From: Bacteriovorax sp.
Lineage (GTDB): Bacteria > Bdellovibrionota > Bacteriovoracia > Bacteriovoracales > Bacteriovoracaceae
Assembly (NCBI GenBank): GCA_028710485.1
Contig: JAQTTZ010000017.1
Span: 1 to 52,266, forward strand
DNA: 52,266 nucleotides
Direction of reading: 5' to 3'
The translations under genes and the position numbers were made by a program. Positions 35,940-43,762 of the stretch are shown piece by piece. The notes below the pieces were generated by a model. The model was not told the origin of the DNA and made no database searches. It worked only from the letters and a program-made list of their open reading frames with translations. How positions within the stretch are numbered: the first letter of the stretch is position 1; each line of letters starts with the position of its first letter.

Positions 35940-36521
35940 TTAGGGTATATAAACATTCCAATTGCGTTCACTTGTTTTATTTCTGCGGTAGCTATGAAAA
36001 TTATCATTTGAGAAAGTGCATATTTCAGACTCTTCAATTGTTATTCCAGGAAAAAATGATTTTAGTTGCGCTCGGGCCACAGCTGATAAATCGAAATAAA
36101 GTTTTCCTTCTCGATCTAAGAAGGCATCGTTTTGCTCGAAGTTTGCTTTGAAATCTGGCTGCACTTCATAATGTGCGGAGCTGATATGAGGTCCAATAAA
36201 AGCATAAAAAGGATTAATTTTTTTGATCAGATCATTTCTTAGAATTTCATTATGAAGTCCTCGCCATCCAGCGTGAACAAAAGCGTGTGCTTTTTCGCCC
36301 AGAAGAAGAATTGGCAGACAGTCAGCTGTCAAGATTGCTATGGGAGAGACTGAATCACCAACTATGCCATCAGCTTCTAATTCATTAGCTTTTTTTTCAT
36401 TGAGAACGATGGCAGAATGAGTCTGTTTTACTCGAATGAGATCGAAATCGGGTCTTGACTGATAAACACAGAAAAGACCTCTAGGAAGTTTCTTTTTTAA
36501 AACCAATAAAGCATTAGGCAT
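35940..36521 (-). CDS. pgeF: PgeF/YfiH-family purine nucleoside or peptidoglycan-editing enzyme
   Basis: A 193-residue copper/zinc-binding laccase-domain protein, shorter than the usual 240 residues. Signatures are RVKQTHSAIV (first metal His), LTADCLPILL (Cys), FVHAGWRGL (His) and AFIGPHIS. Family members have been described as a cytoplasmic peptidoglycan-precursor editor and as multifunctional purine nucleoside phosphorylase/adenosine deaminase (FAMIN-type). It sits between rluD and the VKOR-DsbA fusion; the rluD-pgeF pairing is common. Confidence 0.9.
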   Translation of the reverse strand: MPNALLVLKKKLPRGLFCVYQSRPDFDLIRVKQTHSAIVLNEKKANELEADGIVGDSVSPIAILTADCLPILLLGEKAHAFVHAGWRGLHNEILRNDLIKKINPFYAFIGPHISSAHYEVQPDFKANFEQNDAFLDREGKLYFDLSAVARAQLKSFFPGITIEESEICTFSNDNFHSYRRNKTSERNWNVYIP

Positions 36522-36530
36522 AAAATATTC

Positions 36531-37574
36531 TTAGATGTTTTTTATACTTTGTCTTGAAAATTCCAAAACGTCTTGGAATATTTTAGGAGCAGGAACTTCA
36601 AAACGCAATCTTTGGCCGGTAATCGGATGAATAAGTCCTAAAACTTTTGCATGAAGAAATGGGTAATTATAATCACCGATTATTTCTTTATAAGAAGCGC
36701 CAAGTTTCATCATGTGTTCATTTTTTGAGCTGTACATTGAATCGCACAGAATAGGCATTTTTAAAATATCTGCAGTGTGAACTCGAATTTGGTGAGTACG
36801 ACCTGTTTCTAGTTTAAATTCCATATGAAGGTGACGGTCATAAATTTCTAGAACTTTATAATTAGTGATTGCCGTTTTTCCGCGAGTTCCACTATTTTTC
36901 ATTTTTAAACGATTGTGTGGGTCGCGACCGATTAAACTTTCAATGGTTCCATAAGATTGACAACGATTTTTTATAACAAGGGCTTCATACACACGCTCAA
37001 TATCGTGAGTTGAAAAAAGTAAAACTAAACCCTCATGACAAGCCTGGGTTTTTGCAACGACCATTACTCCACTTGTTCCCTTGTCTAAACGGTGAACAAT
37101 TCCCGGGCGCCTTTGGTCTCCAATACCAGTGAGGTCTTTGCAATGCCATAAAATAGCATTCACTAAAGTTCCAGTATAATTTCCGGGTGCCGGATGGGTA
37201 ACCATACCAGCTGGTTTGTATACGAAAAGCAAATGCTCATCTTCGTAAAGAATTTCAAGAGGAATATCTTCTGCCTCTGCTACGCAAGCGATAGCTGGCG
37301 GAACCAATATTTCAATGATCGTTCCAACAGGAGGCATTTTTTTTAATTCGATTTTAGGAATAGGTAGGGGAGACTCATCGCCAACGACGATTTGTTCTTT
37401 TAGAAAAAGATTTTTCAAGAATGTACGAGAATGACCTGATGATTTTTCTGCCAAGAATTGATCGAGGCGCTTATATTTCTCACGGTCTTCTGCCGTAATT
37501 GTATAAGTTATAAATTCATCTTCTGTCGTTTGAGTTTCGACTAGGCTTTCGACTGTATCAACTGGAGTGTTCAC
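36531..37574 (-). CDS. rluD: RluD-family 23S rRNA pseudouridine synthase
   Basis: A 347-residue enzyme that converts uridines in 23S rRNA helix 69 (RluD) or related sites. The N-terminal S4 RNA-binding domain (about 35-95) begins RLDQFLAEKS. The catalytic domain has ILYEDEHLLFVYKPAGM, then GIVHRLDKGTSGVMVVAKT with catalytic Asp164, and ETGRTHQIRVH. The start is GTG with a weak upstream GAG. It is followed ten bases later by pgeF. RluC or RluA specificity cannot be excluded from sequence alone. Confidence 0.92.
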   Translation of the reverse strand: MNTPVDTVESLVETQTTEDEFITYTITAEDREKYKRLDQFLAEKSSGHSRTFLKNLFLKEQIVVGDESPLPIPKIELKKMPPVGTIIEILVPPAIACVAEAEDIPLEILYEDEHLLFVYKPAGMVTHPAPGNYTGTLVNAILWHCKDLTGIGDQRRPGIVHRLDKGTSGVMVVAKTQACHEGLVLLFSTHDIERVYEALVIKNRCQSYGTIESLIGRDPHNRLKMKNSGTRGKTAITNYKVLEIYDRHLHMEFKLETGRTHQIRVHTADILKMPILCDSMYSSKNEHMMKLGASYKEIIGDYNYPFLHAKVLGLIHPITGQRLRFEVPAPKIFQDVLEFSRQSIKNI

Positions 37575-37602
37575 GCGGTGCTCGTTTAAGTTAACGGTTA
37601 AG

Positions 37603-38406
37603 TTAAGGTTTTAACTTCTTCATTCGAGCGACGTAAGAGTTAGCTACAACTTCCGGCTTAAGTTTTAAACATTTCGCGTATTGAAAAACAAAACCGCGAA
37701 CATAAACAGGAGCTGGTAGTTTATCGTAGTCTTCACTCTCGATTCCCTGAAGATAAAGTCTTGAGACTTTAGTCATATCACTTAAGCGTTCAAGGTCAAC
37801 ACTTTTGTATTCGCGAATCTTGCGAAGGAGCTCGCCTGTAAATTCAGTAGCATCTTCGATTTCTCTCTCAAAAGTTGCGTTTACTACATAATCGAGAGCA
37901 AAACGTTTTTGAGTGACAAGTTTAGTGACGTTCGTCGTGTTTGAAAGGGTTTGCGCTGCTCTTGGTGACATTTCACCTATAGAAATAGGAGCTGATGATT
38001 GCGAGTTCAAGGTAAATTCTTCGCGGAGCATGGAACTCACTGAAGCATTGCTTGATTTATTGCTGCTATAAACAGATTCCCCTCTTTGTGGGGCCACGCG
38101 ATCCGACAGAGTATTATAGTTTAGAGCATTGTATTCGCGATTGATTCCGCGAGCTTCATCGTAGCGTTTTCTCTTCATCGGGTCAGAAAGAATGGAATAA
38201 GCCTCTTCAACTAATTCCAATACATTTCTGCATTCTTCCGGGCTCATTAAAGAATAAAGTGCCAGCGAATCAGATGAGTATGCAGATTTCGCTCTTTGGT
38301 AGCTATGGTAAACTTCTTCTGACCTTGCAGTTGAAGGAATTTCTAATACTTCATAATAGTTTTTTAAATCACTGCTCATTCTTGCTGTCTCAGGTGTCTG
38401 TCTCAT
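37603..38406 (-). CDS. J-domain-like plus RodZ-type helix-turn-helix protein
   Basis: A 267-residue protein. Residues about 16-85 resemble a DnaJ J-domain (NYYEVLEIPSTARSEEVYHS, VEEAYSILSDPMKRKRYDEA), but the HPD tripeptide that stimulates DnaK ATPase is absent. A low-complexity Ser/Asn-rich linker follows. Residues about 188-255 form a RodZ/HTH_25-type helix-turn-helix (LLRKIREYKSVDLERLSDMT, APVYVRGFVFQYAKCL). Unlike RodZ it has no membrane helix. Its ATG overlaps the stop of the MinD-like gene (TAATG), implying coupled synthesis. A spatial or DNA-linked role with the ATPase is plausible inference. Confidence 0.82.
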   Translation of the reverse strand: MRQTPETARMSSDLKNYYEVLEIPSTARSEEVYHSYQRAKSAYSSDSLALYSLMSPEECRNVLELVEEAYSILSDPMKRKRYDEARGINREYNALNYNTLSDRVAPQRGESVYSSNKSSNASVSSMLREEFTLNSQSSAPISIGEMSPRAAQTLSNTTNVTKLVTQKRFALDYVVNATFEREIEDATEFTGELLRKIREYKSVDLERLSDMTKVSRLYLQGIESEDYDKLPAPVYVRGFVFQYAKCLKLKPEVVANSYVARMKKLKP

Positions 38407-39362
38407 TAATTAATATTTAGTAGTCGGTGGATAATGCGATCAAAATTATTTACTAGAGTAGAGTTCGGAAACTCCATCAAAAGAGGTTTTCTCTTCTTTA
38501 CACTCTGCCAAACAGTTGCATCGTAATCCAGGTAACCGACATAATCGAGATTGATCCCAAAATACTTTTTACTAATTAGCTTCATAGAGAAACCAATATC
38601 AATATCGGCTTGGGTTCGAACTTGATTAATAATTAATCTTGGATTCAGTTTATTAATTTCTGATCGAAGTTTTTGTCCAATAATTGGATTGATTTCAATC
38701 ACTCGATTAATGAGGTCAGCGGGAGTTGAGTTTTGTGAAATTTTGGCATTCATCGCCTGGTCAATTAATGGACCAATCTCTAAAAGCTCTTCGGCCATTT
38801 TTAATTTTCTATGATAAACGGCCTTGATAAATCTGTATGAGTTCTCAATTGATGTCGGTTCAGGAAGAGTCGTAATAATTCCCTGATCAGCCGAGATAAA
38901 AAAGTCGATAGTATTAAAAGTTGTTCCAGCACCTAGATCTAGTAAAACGTAATCAACTGGAAGTTCACTAAGCTGATTTAAAAGTTTTGCTTTTTGCATT
39001 TGCTTTAAATTGGCAATCCCTAAATCATCTTGAGCACCGCTGATAATATATAAATTATTGATGGCAGTCGGAGTGAGAAGTTCGTTTAGACTCCGGACTT
39101 TTTTGGAAAGATAATCTGAAAGAGTTTTTTCAGGAATTGGCACACCCAAGCATGTATGCAGGTTGGCCCCCCCGAGATCGAGGTCAATGGCGGCGACTTT
39201 GTGGCCCATTAAAGCTAAACAAATGGCAAGGTTAGCTGTTACGAGACTTTTTCCAACGCCTCCTTTTCCACCACCAATGGCCCATACCTTTTGTTGGCCT
39301 TGAGTTCCCAAATGCGTTTGAAATTGATTATTTAGGCCTGATTGATCATTTAATATAGACAC
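38406..39362 (-). CDS. MinD/FlhG-family P-loop ATPase
   Basis: A 318-residue ParA/MinD superfamily ATPase. The deviant Walker A motif KGGVGKS lies at residues 33-39, followed by AAIDLDLGGANLHTCLG (switch I/Walker A') and DYVLLDLGAGTTFNT (Walker B). Such proteins place flagella (FlhG), divisomes or other polar machines. The GTG at 39362 was chosen because AGAGGA lies nine bases upstream and it begins just before the conserved region; the frame extends 59 codons further without similarity. First gene of the six-gene minus-strand block. Confidence 0.88.
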   Translation of the reverse strand: MSILNDQSGLNNQFQTHLGTQGQQKVWAIGGGKGGVGKSLVTANLAICLALMGHKVAAIDLDLGGANLHTCLGVPIPEKTLSDYLSKKVRSLNELLTPTAINNLYIISGAQDDLGIANLKQMQKAKLLNQLSELPVDYVLLDLGAGTTFNTIDFFISADQGIITTLPEPTSIENSYRFIKAVYHRKLKMAEELLEIGPLIDQAMNAKISQNSTPADLINRVIEINPIIGQKLRSEINKLNPRLIINQVRTQADIDIGFSMKLISKKYFGINLDYVGYLDYDATVWQSVKKRKPLLMEFPNSTLVNNFDRIIHRLLNIN

Positions 39363-39607
39363 AAGATTCCATCCTCTTCTAATAGCCTTAATCCACAATC
39401 TTAGCAGATGTTTCATTTTATTATAGGAAGAAAAACACAAAATGTAAGGAAAAAATAGCAAAGTAGTTGTAACCAGGAAACTTGTAAATAATGCAGAGAG
39501 ATTTACAGTAATGCAGGTTCTATGTAAGCTATTTAACATATTAAGGTACTTGAATTTGAATAAATGACCATCTCACTTGGTTTATTTTACTGCTAAGGAG
39601 CCTCTTA

Positions 39608-40273
39608 ATGGGACAAGCCCTACAATCGCTAGTCAGAATTTCTTCGCCACTAAGGTTGAGATCAGACCTACACATCGCTCGTAAACTTTGGCATATGGCC
39701 ACTGGTCTAATTGGTCTTACGGTTTATTACAAGTCAGGACTTTCAACTGATATGATGGCCACTGCTCTTTTGCTGTTTTCTGCGTTTTCTTTCTTGGTAG
39801 AGTTTCTACGTCTGCGCAATGAAAAATTGAACCAACTCCTCATGATTGTTATGAAACCTATAATGAGAGAGTCGGAGAAAAATTCTGTAAGTGGAATGCC
39901 ATTTTATGCTTTAGGTGTTTCTCTTTCGCTTTTCTTTTTTCCTGAGACAATCGCAGTTTTATCAATTCTCTTTTTAATTTTCGCTGATCCTATCGCTTCT
40001 TTTTGCGGGATTCTTTACGGTCGCGACAAAATTTTTCCAAACAAATCTTTGCAAGGAACGATTGCCGCTTTTTCAGTTTGTTATATCGTTACTTTGATTT
40101 ACGGATTAATTCACACTAACCCTAGTATGAATCTTTTAGTTTTCTCAATTGTGGCGGGTGTCATTGGAGCGGTTTCAGAACTTTGCTCTCAATTTGTTGA
40201 TGACAATCTTTGCATCCCCGTTATCTCAGGGCTTGGACTTTTCTTACTTAACTTCTTAATTACCGTATTCTAA
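39608..40273 (+). CDS. SEC59/dolichol-kinase-like CTP-dependent lipid kinase
   Basis: A 221-residue polytopic membrane protein with about six helices. Family motifs are HIARKLWHMATGLI, ADPIASFCGILYGRDKIF, NKSLQGTIAAF and FVDDNLCIPVISG. These match the dolichol kinase/phytol kinase/CdsA-like family, which uses CTP to phosphorylate polyprenols, phytol or diacylglycerol. The true substrate in this organism is unknown. AAGGAG lies eight bases before the ATG. It diverges from the MinD-like gene and is convergent with the LonN gene. Confidence 0.8.
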   Translation: MGQALQSLVRISSPLRLRSDLHIARKLWHMATGLIGLTVYYKSGLSTDMMATALLLFSAFSFLVEFLRLRNEKLNQLLMIVMKPIMRESEKNSVSGMPFYALGVSLSLFFFPETIAVLSILFLIFADPIASFCGILYGRDKIFPNKSLQGTIAAFSVCYIVTLIYGLIHTNPSMNLLVFSIVAGVIGAVSELCSQFVDDNLCIPVISGLGLFLLNFLITVF

Positions 40274-40281
40274 TTCGTTAT

Positions 40282-40935
40282 TTAACTCGCATTTCTATAA
40301 TGATCTGTTTCGAGGCGTTCAAAACTTTTGATCGCCTCGCACATTTCAACGTCTTCATTTTCTGGACTTTCTCCAACTAGTAAAGCATTCATCATTCGCA
40401 CGCGATCGAGCAGAGATGTGCTCTCTAAAAAAATTTGCTTGAGCTCAATATCCTTAATGAGAAACATGCATAGATTGTTGATTAACTTTGCTGGTGAGCT
40501 CATGTCCTTCATAAAACGCTCACGTTCACGAGTCGAGTTCACATGTCGGTGAAGCCAACTTTCAAGAACCAGATGCAATCTCTCAATAGGAGAGTCGGTG
40601 AGTGTTTGTGTTTTTTCGTCCAGATCATAATAGTCGTCGGTGTGATAAAGAGGATAGGGATCGTCTTTGTCCATATCTAATAATTTAATTCGCACCAGTC
40701 CCTGAATCACTACGCTTAAACTACTATCGGTATTGTGATCAATCAGAATAATCTTACCAAGAGTACCCACCCCTCTTGATCTGGTATGTGGATGAAAAAG
40801 AGCGATATCAGTGCTGTTTTGGTAACTAGTAAGAAGCATTTGTTTGGAAATATTATCGTTCACTGTTAAGGGAATAACGGTTTGAGGATAGAAGATATTA
40901 TTAAAAAGATAGAGAGTCGGAACTGGCTTTTTCAT
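40282..40935 (-). CDS. Stand-alone Lon N-terminal (LonN/PUA-like) domain protein
   Basis: A 217-residue protein similar to the substrate-binding N-domain of Lon protease, without the AAA+ or protease parts. Signatures are LYLFNNIFYPQTVIPLTVND, GVGTLGKIILID and SVVIQGLVRIKLL, followed by helices. Such short proteins are common and poorly characterised. They may bind unfolded or regulatory substrates. The acidic C-terminal tail is unusual only in composition. It lies between two convergent/divergent neighbours with no operon partner. Confidence 0.85.
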   Translation of the reverse strand: MKKPVPTLYLFNNIFYPQTVIPLTVNDNISKQMLLTSYQNSTDIALFHPHTRSRGVGTLGKIILIDHNTDSSLSVVIQGLVRIKLLDMDKDDPYPLYHTDDYYDLDEKTQTLTDSPIERLHLVLESWLHRHVNSTRERERFMKDMSSPAKLINNLCMFLIKDIELKQIFLESTSLLDRVRMMNALLVGESPENEDVEMCEAIKSFERLETDHYRNAS

Positions 40936-41039
40936 AGAGATATTTTAAATGAGGATGCTCAAAAAAGCAGAATTCAGCCTATTGGCTTGAATTCTCGACT
41001 TGAGATTGAGATAATAATGCCAACTATTCGAGGATATCT

Positions 41040-41903
41040 GTGATTAAAGAATTAAAGCCTACAATCGTTCGCAAAATTTGGGGCGGAAATAAATTAGAAA
41101 TAATGAAAGACTTGCCAACTGCATTCAACGGAATTGTTGAGCCTGTTGGTGAAACATTAGAAATTTTTGAAAAGCATTTACCATATCTCGCAAAATTTAT
41201 AGACACTAGTGATGAGCTTTCCATCCAAGTTCACCCAGGAGACGAATACGCTCGTATTCATGAAAACTCCTCAGGGAAAACGGAGTGCTGGATTATTTTA
41301 GAGGCCCATCTTAATGCAGGAATTTATCTGGGATTAAAATCTCATGTCACTAAAGATGTTCTAAAAAACGCTCTTAAAGAAAAAAAAGCAATTAATGAAC
41401 TTCTCAATTTTTATCCTGCGAAAGCGGGAGATTTCTTTTTTGTGCCGTCCGGTAGCATTCACGCTATAGGAAAAGATATTACGCTCGCTGAAGTTCAACA
41501 AAATTCTGGTATCACGTACCGAGTTTGGGATTGGGATCGTCTGGACGATCAGGGAGTCAGCCGCGAATTGCATGTCGATAAAAGTCTCGATGTCATTAAC
41601 TTCGATCCAATTTTTAATACACCTGAATTTTTTAAAATGAGACATGAGCTTTTTTTGACGAATGGATTAAATGAAATTTGCAGTCATCCGGACTTTCATT
41701 TATTTCTTTTGAATTTAAAAAAGGGTGAAGAGTATCTAACAAAATTATCATCCTTAGCTCGTCCTTGTTCTATCCTGAATTTAGAGGGGAAGATCAAAAT
41801 TAATCAAATAATCGTTGCATCTTTTTGCGCCGTCACCATTGAAAAAGAATCAGAATTATCTATTACAGCTCTCGAAAACGGATCGCTTTTACTTATCTTT
41901 TAA
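41040..41903 (+). CDS. manA: Mannose-6-phosphate isomerase, class I
   Basis: A 287-residue zinc-dependent cupin enzyme interconverting fructose 6-phosphate and mannose 6-phosphate. Visible are IVRKIWGGNKL, LSIQVHPGDEYA (zinc His), KTECWIIL, DFFFVPSGSIHAIGKDITLAEVQQNSGITYRVWDW with zinc ligands and substrate residues; only parts of this stretch are quoted here as landmarks: PSGSIHAIG and ITYRVWDW. It is of the shorter Bacillus type. The start is GTG with GAGG seven bases upstream. Copy 3 of the dispersed element begins almost directly after its stop codon. Confidence 0.93.
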   Translation: MIKELKPTIVRKIWGGNKLEIMKDLPTAFNGIVEPVGETLEIFEKHLPYLAKFIDTSDELSIQVHPGDEYARIHENSSGKTECWIILEAHLNAGIYLGLKSHVTKDVLKNALKEKKAINELLNFYPAKAGDFFFVPSGSIHAIGKDITLAEVQQNSGITYRVWDWDRLDDQGVSRELHVDKSLDVINFDPIFNTPEFFKMRHELFLTNGLNEICSHPDFHLFLLNLKKGEEYLTKLSSLARPCSILNLEGKIKINQIIVASFCAVTIEKESELSITALENGSLLLIF

Positions 41904-41958
41904 TTCGCCTGCTTCGGATCCTGCCTCTCGCAGGCATACATCCCATCCTGGGAATAAA
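41904..41958 (+). repeat. Dispersed double-hairpin element, copy 3
   Basis: Stem GCCTGC (41907-41912) with GCAGGC (41930-41935) around a 17-base loop containing ATCCTGCCTCTC, linker ATACAT, small stem CCCA-TCC-TGGG (41942-41952). It lies immediately after the manA stop, in manA orientation, like copy 1 after rodA. Confidence 0.88.
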
Positions 41959-41994
41959 AAAAGCCTTGGCTTATAGGGGGATAAGACAAGGCTT
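41956..41994 (-). terminator. Rho-independent terminator of the small secreted gene
   Basis: On the minus strand AAGCCTTG and CTTAT pair with ATAAG and CAAGGCTT (13 pairs, one mismatch) around a CCCCCT loop, followed by seven T. It abuts repeat copy 3. Confidence 0.88.
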
Positions 41995-42032
41995 GGGTAT
42001 CGCCAGTGGGGGGGCAGGCGATAAATTAAATT

Positions 42033-42374
42033 TTATTTTTGTTCGCAGCTCAAAGGATATGTCACCTCGTGACCAGACTTGGCCTTGATGATAATATAGT
42101 CATTTGAGTCTGAAAAATGAGCAGCATCTGCAATATGAATTGTGTGCTTTTGGTTTTCAAAATCTACAATTTTAGTCATACCTGCTTCTGTTGATCTCGA
42201 TCTTGAGATAACTGAAGCTAACTCTCTTTTAGCGGTTGTATCGAACTCATTAAAAAAGGTCACTCTAGTATCCTTAATTTCAAAAATTTTATTTGATCGA
42301 GGTGTGTGACAAACAATACTTGCACTTGCACCAAAGCTCATGACTGTGAAGATTGTGATAAATAATGCTTTCAT
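42033..42374 (-). CDS. Small secreted protein with one likely disulfide
   Basis: A 113-residue protein of unknown function. The signal peptide MKALFITIFTVMSFGASA is probably cut before SIVCHTP. The mature part has just two Cys, near the start (VCHTP) and near the end (LSCEQK), well placed to close the domain with a disulfide. A GAGAG-type site precedes the ATG. A strong terminator follows, so it is a single-gene unit. I do not recognise the family. Confidence 0.8.
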   Translation of the reverse strand: MKALFITIFTVMSFGASASIVCHTPRSNKIFEIKDTRVTFFNEFDTTAKRELASVISRSRSTEAGMTKIVDFENQKHTIHIADAAHFSDSNDYIIIKAKSGHEVTYPLSCEQK

Positions 42375-42557
42375 GACTTACTCTCTTTTTTAAGTTTGCT
42401 TATGTTTGTTAAAGCAAGGAGAGTGCCAGCATTTGGGGATGTAGATCTTAGGGTTTAGAAGGAGTTTTCTACTATTTGGGTGTAAAAGTTTTTATAACTG
42501 TCAAAATAATAGACAATTTTATGGACCCCAAAGGAGGCCCATAAGGAGGGAAACTCC

Positions 42558-43685
42558 CTATGGCAGGATCTCAAAGGCCAGAAATTGTGTTCTTTGCGAT
42601 TTTCTAAAGTTGTTATCGCTTACTAGAATAATTGTATTGTGGCCATTGGCCAGCTTCGGTCCAAAACAAATGCCTTCTATATTATCGAGTTTTTGGAAGT
42701 TGGCGGCCATTTGATGACTAAAGTCTTCCAGATCTGCAACCAATTCCTTCTCAACTGTTTTAATATTCATCCCCTTAATGGAATCCATTTTTGATATATC
42801 GGTAGTTTTATCATTAATAGAATTTTTGAAGATTCGAATGACTGATTTTTTAGCTAAAGGCATATAGCTTCTTTCAATCGAATAAAAATTATTATCATCA
42901 AGGGCGAGCATCTCAGAGAGACCTGTTTCACCAACCACCAGACCTGCTATTTTTATACTAGGGACTTTTTCCAAGCGATAAGCCACTTCTTTTACGGGCT
43001 TCAAATCTTTGTACTGAATGAGGCGGATAACGCTAGCGTAATTAGGACCAGATGTGCGGTCATCTTGGTTTAGAGCTTCTTCAGTTCCCATCCAAACAGT
43101 TTTTCCATCAGTAGTAGTTGTAAGTGCTTCAAAGGCTAAATTGTCTCTCACACCTATTTTATTTTCTTTATCTTTTAATGGAAGAAATTTTGCAGGAATT
43201 TCAATATTATTTTTATAAGCCCCAAGGCGAGTGAATTGAATGAATTCAGGAGGAATAGGTGGTTCATGGTTGATCCATCCCTCAGAACTCACGAGTAAAT
43301 CACCATTGTAAAATGCTATTCCTTCAAAATCGATCGTGCCTTTTTTGAATGGTTTTCCTTCTTTATTTTTAAGAGTGACCACTTCAGTTGGAGTAACGCT
43401 AAAACTTTTATCATCAAGCTTAAAATCGAATTCGTAAAAACGGGCATCATTGATAGCACTTCGGTCGTCACTTATCGCGAGAATCTTATTTTTCTCTTTG
43501 TCATAAGCGAGCCCTGAAAGCCCACCTATTTCAGTTTCTTTAAACTTTTCCCCAGTGGGAATATTTTGGTCACCAATAAATCTCAACTTTTCGGCTGAGA
43601 ATGCATTAGTTGTGGTAAATATACATGTAGCACATAGTGCAATTAAAATGGTTCCAAAAGTGTTTTTGCTAGAGAGTCTTTTCAC
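42558..43685 (-). CDS. Secreted esterase-like/phytase-like beta-propeller protein
   Basis: A 375-residue exported protein. The N-terminal signal peptide (about 1-30, cut near FSAEK) precedes a domain with GLSGLAYDKEKNKILAISDD, IDFEGIAFYNGDLLVSSEG, NLAFEALTTTTDGKTVWMGT and NIEGICFGPKLANGHNTIILV. This pattern matches the family called esterase-like activity of phytase. Enzymatic activity is not established for most members. The GTG start and its AAGGAG lie in a perfect hairpin (43680-43702), which may control translation. Confidence 0.82.
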   Translation of the reverse strand: MKRLSSKNTFGTILIALCATCIFTTTNAFSAEKLRFIGDQNIPTGEKFKETEIGGLSGLAYDKEKNKILAISDDRSAINDARFYEFDFKLDDKSFSVTPTEVVTLKNKEGKPFKKGTIDFEGIAFYNGDLLVSSEGWINHEPPIPPEFIQFTRLGAYKNNIEIPAKFLPLKDKENKIGVRDNLAFEALTTTTDGKTVWMGTEEALNQDDRTSGPNYASVIRLIQYKDLKPVKEVAYRLEKVPSIKIAGLVVGETGLSEMLALDDNNFYSIERSYMPLAKKSVIRIFKNSINDKTTDISKMDSIKGMNIKTVEKELVADLEDFSHQMAANFQKLDNIEGICFGPKLANGHNTIILVSDNNFRKSQRTQFLAFEILP

Positions 43686-43702
43686 ACAATCTCCTTGTGA
43701 AA
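43680..43702 (-). promoter_or_regulatory. Start-site hairpin with the ribosome binding site in its loop
   Basis: On the minus strand TTTCACA and TGTGAAA pair perfectly (seven pairs). The nine-base loop AGGAGATTG holds the Shine-Dalgarno, and the GTG start codon lies within the 3' arm. This could act as a temperature- or protein-responsive translation switch. Confidence 0.5.
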
Positions 43703-43762
43703 GATTTAAAACTAAAGTTAAAATATTAAACTAAATTTGGATCAACAAACCAAGAGATTTCT

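Noticed and set aside
38406-39539. 377-residue version of the MinD-like ATPase
   Set aside because: The extra 59 residues have no ATPase similarity; the GTG at 39362 has AGAGGA at nine bases.
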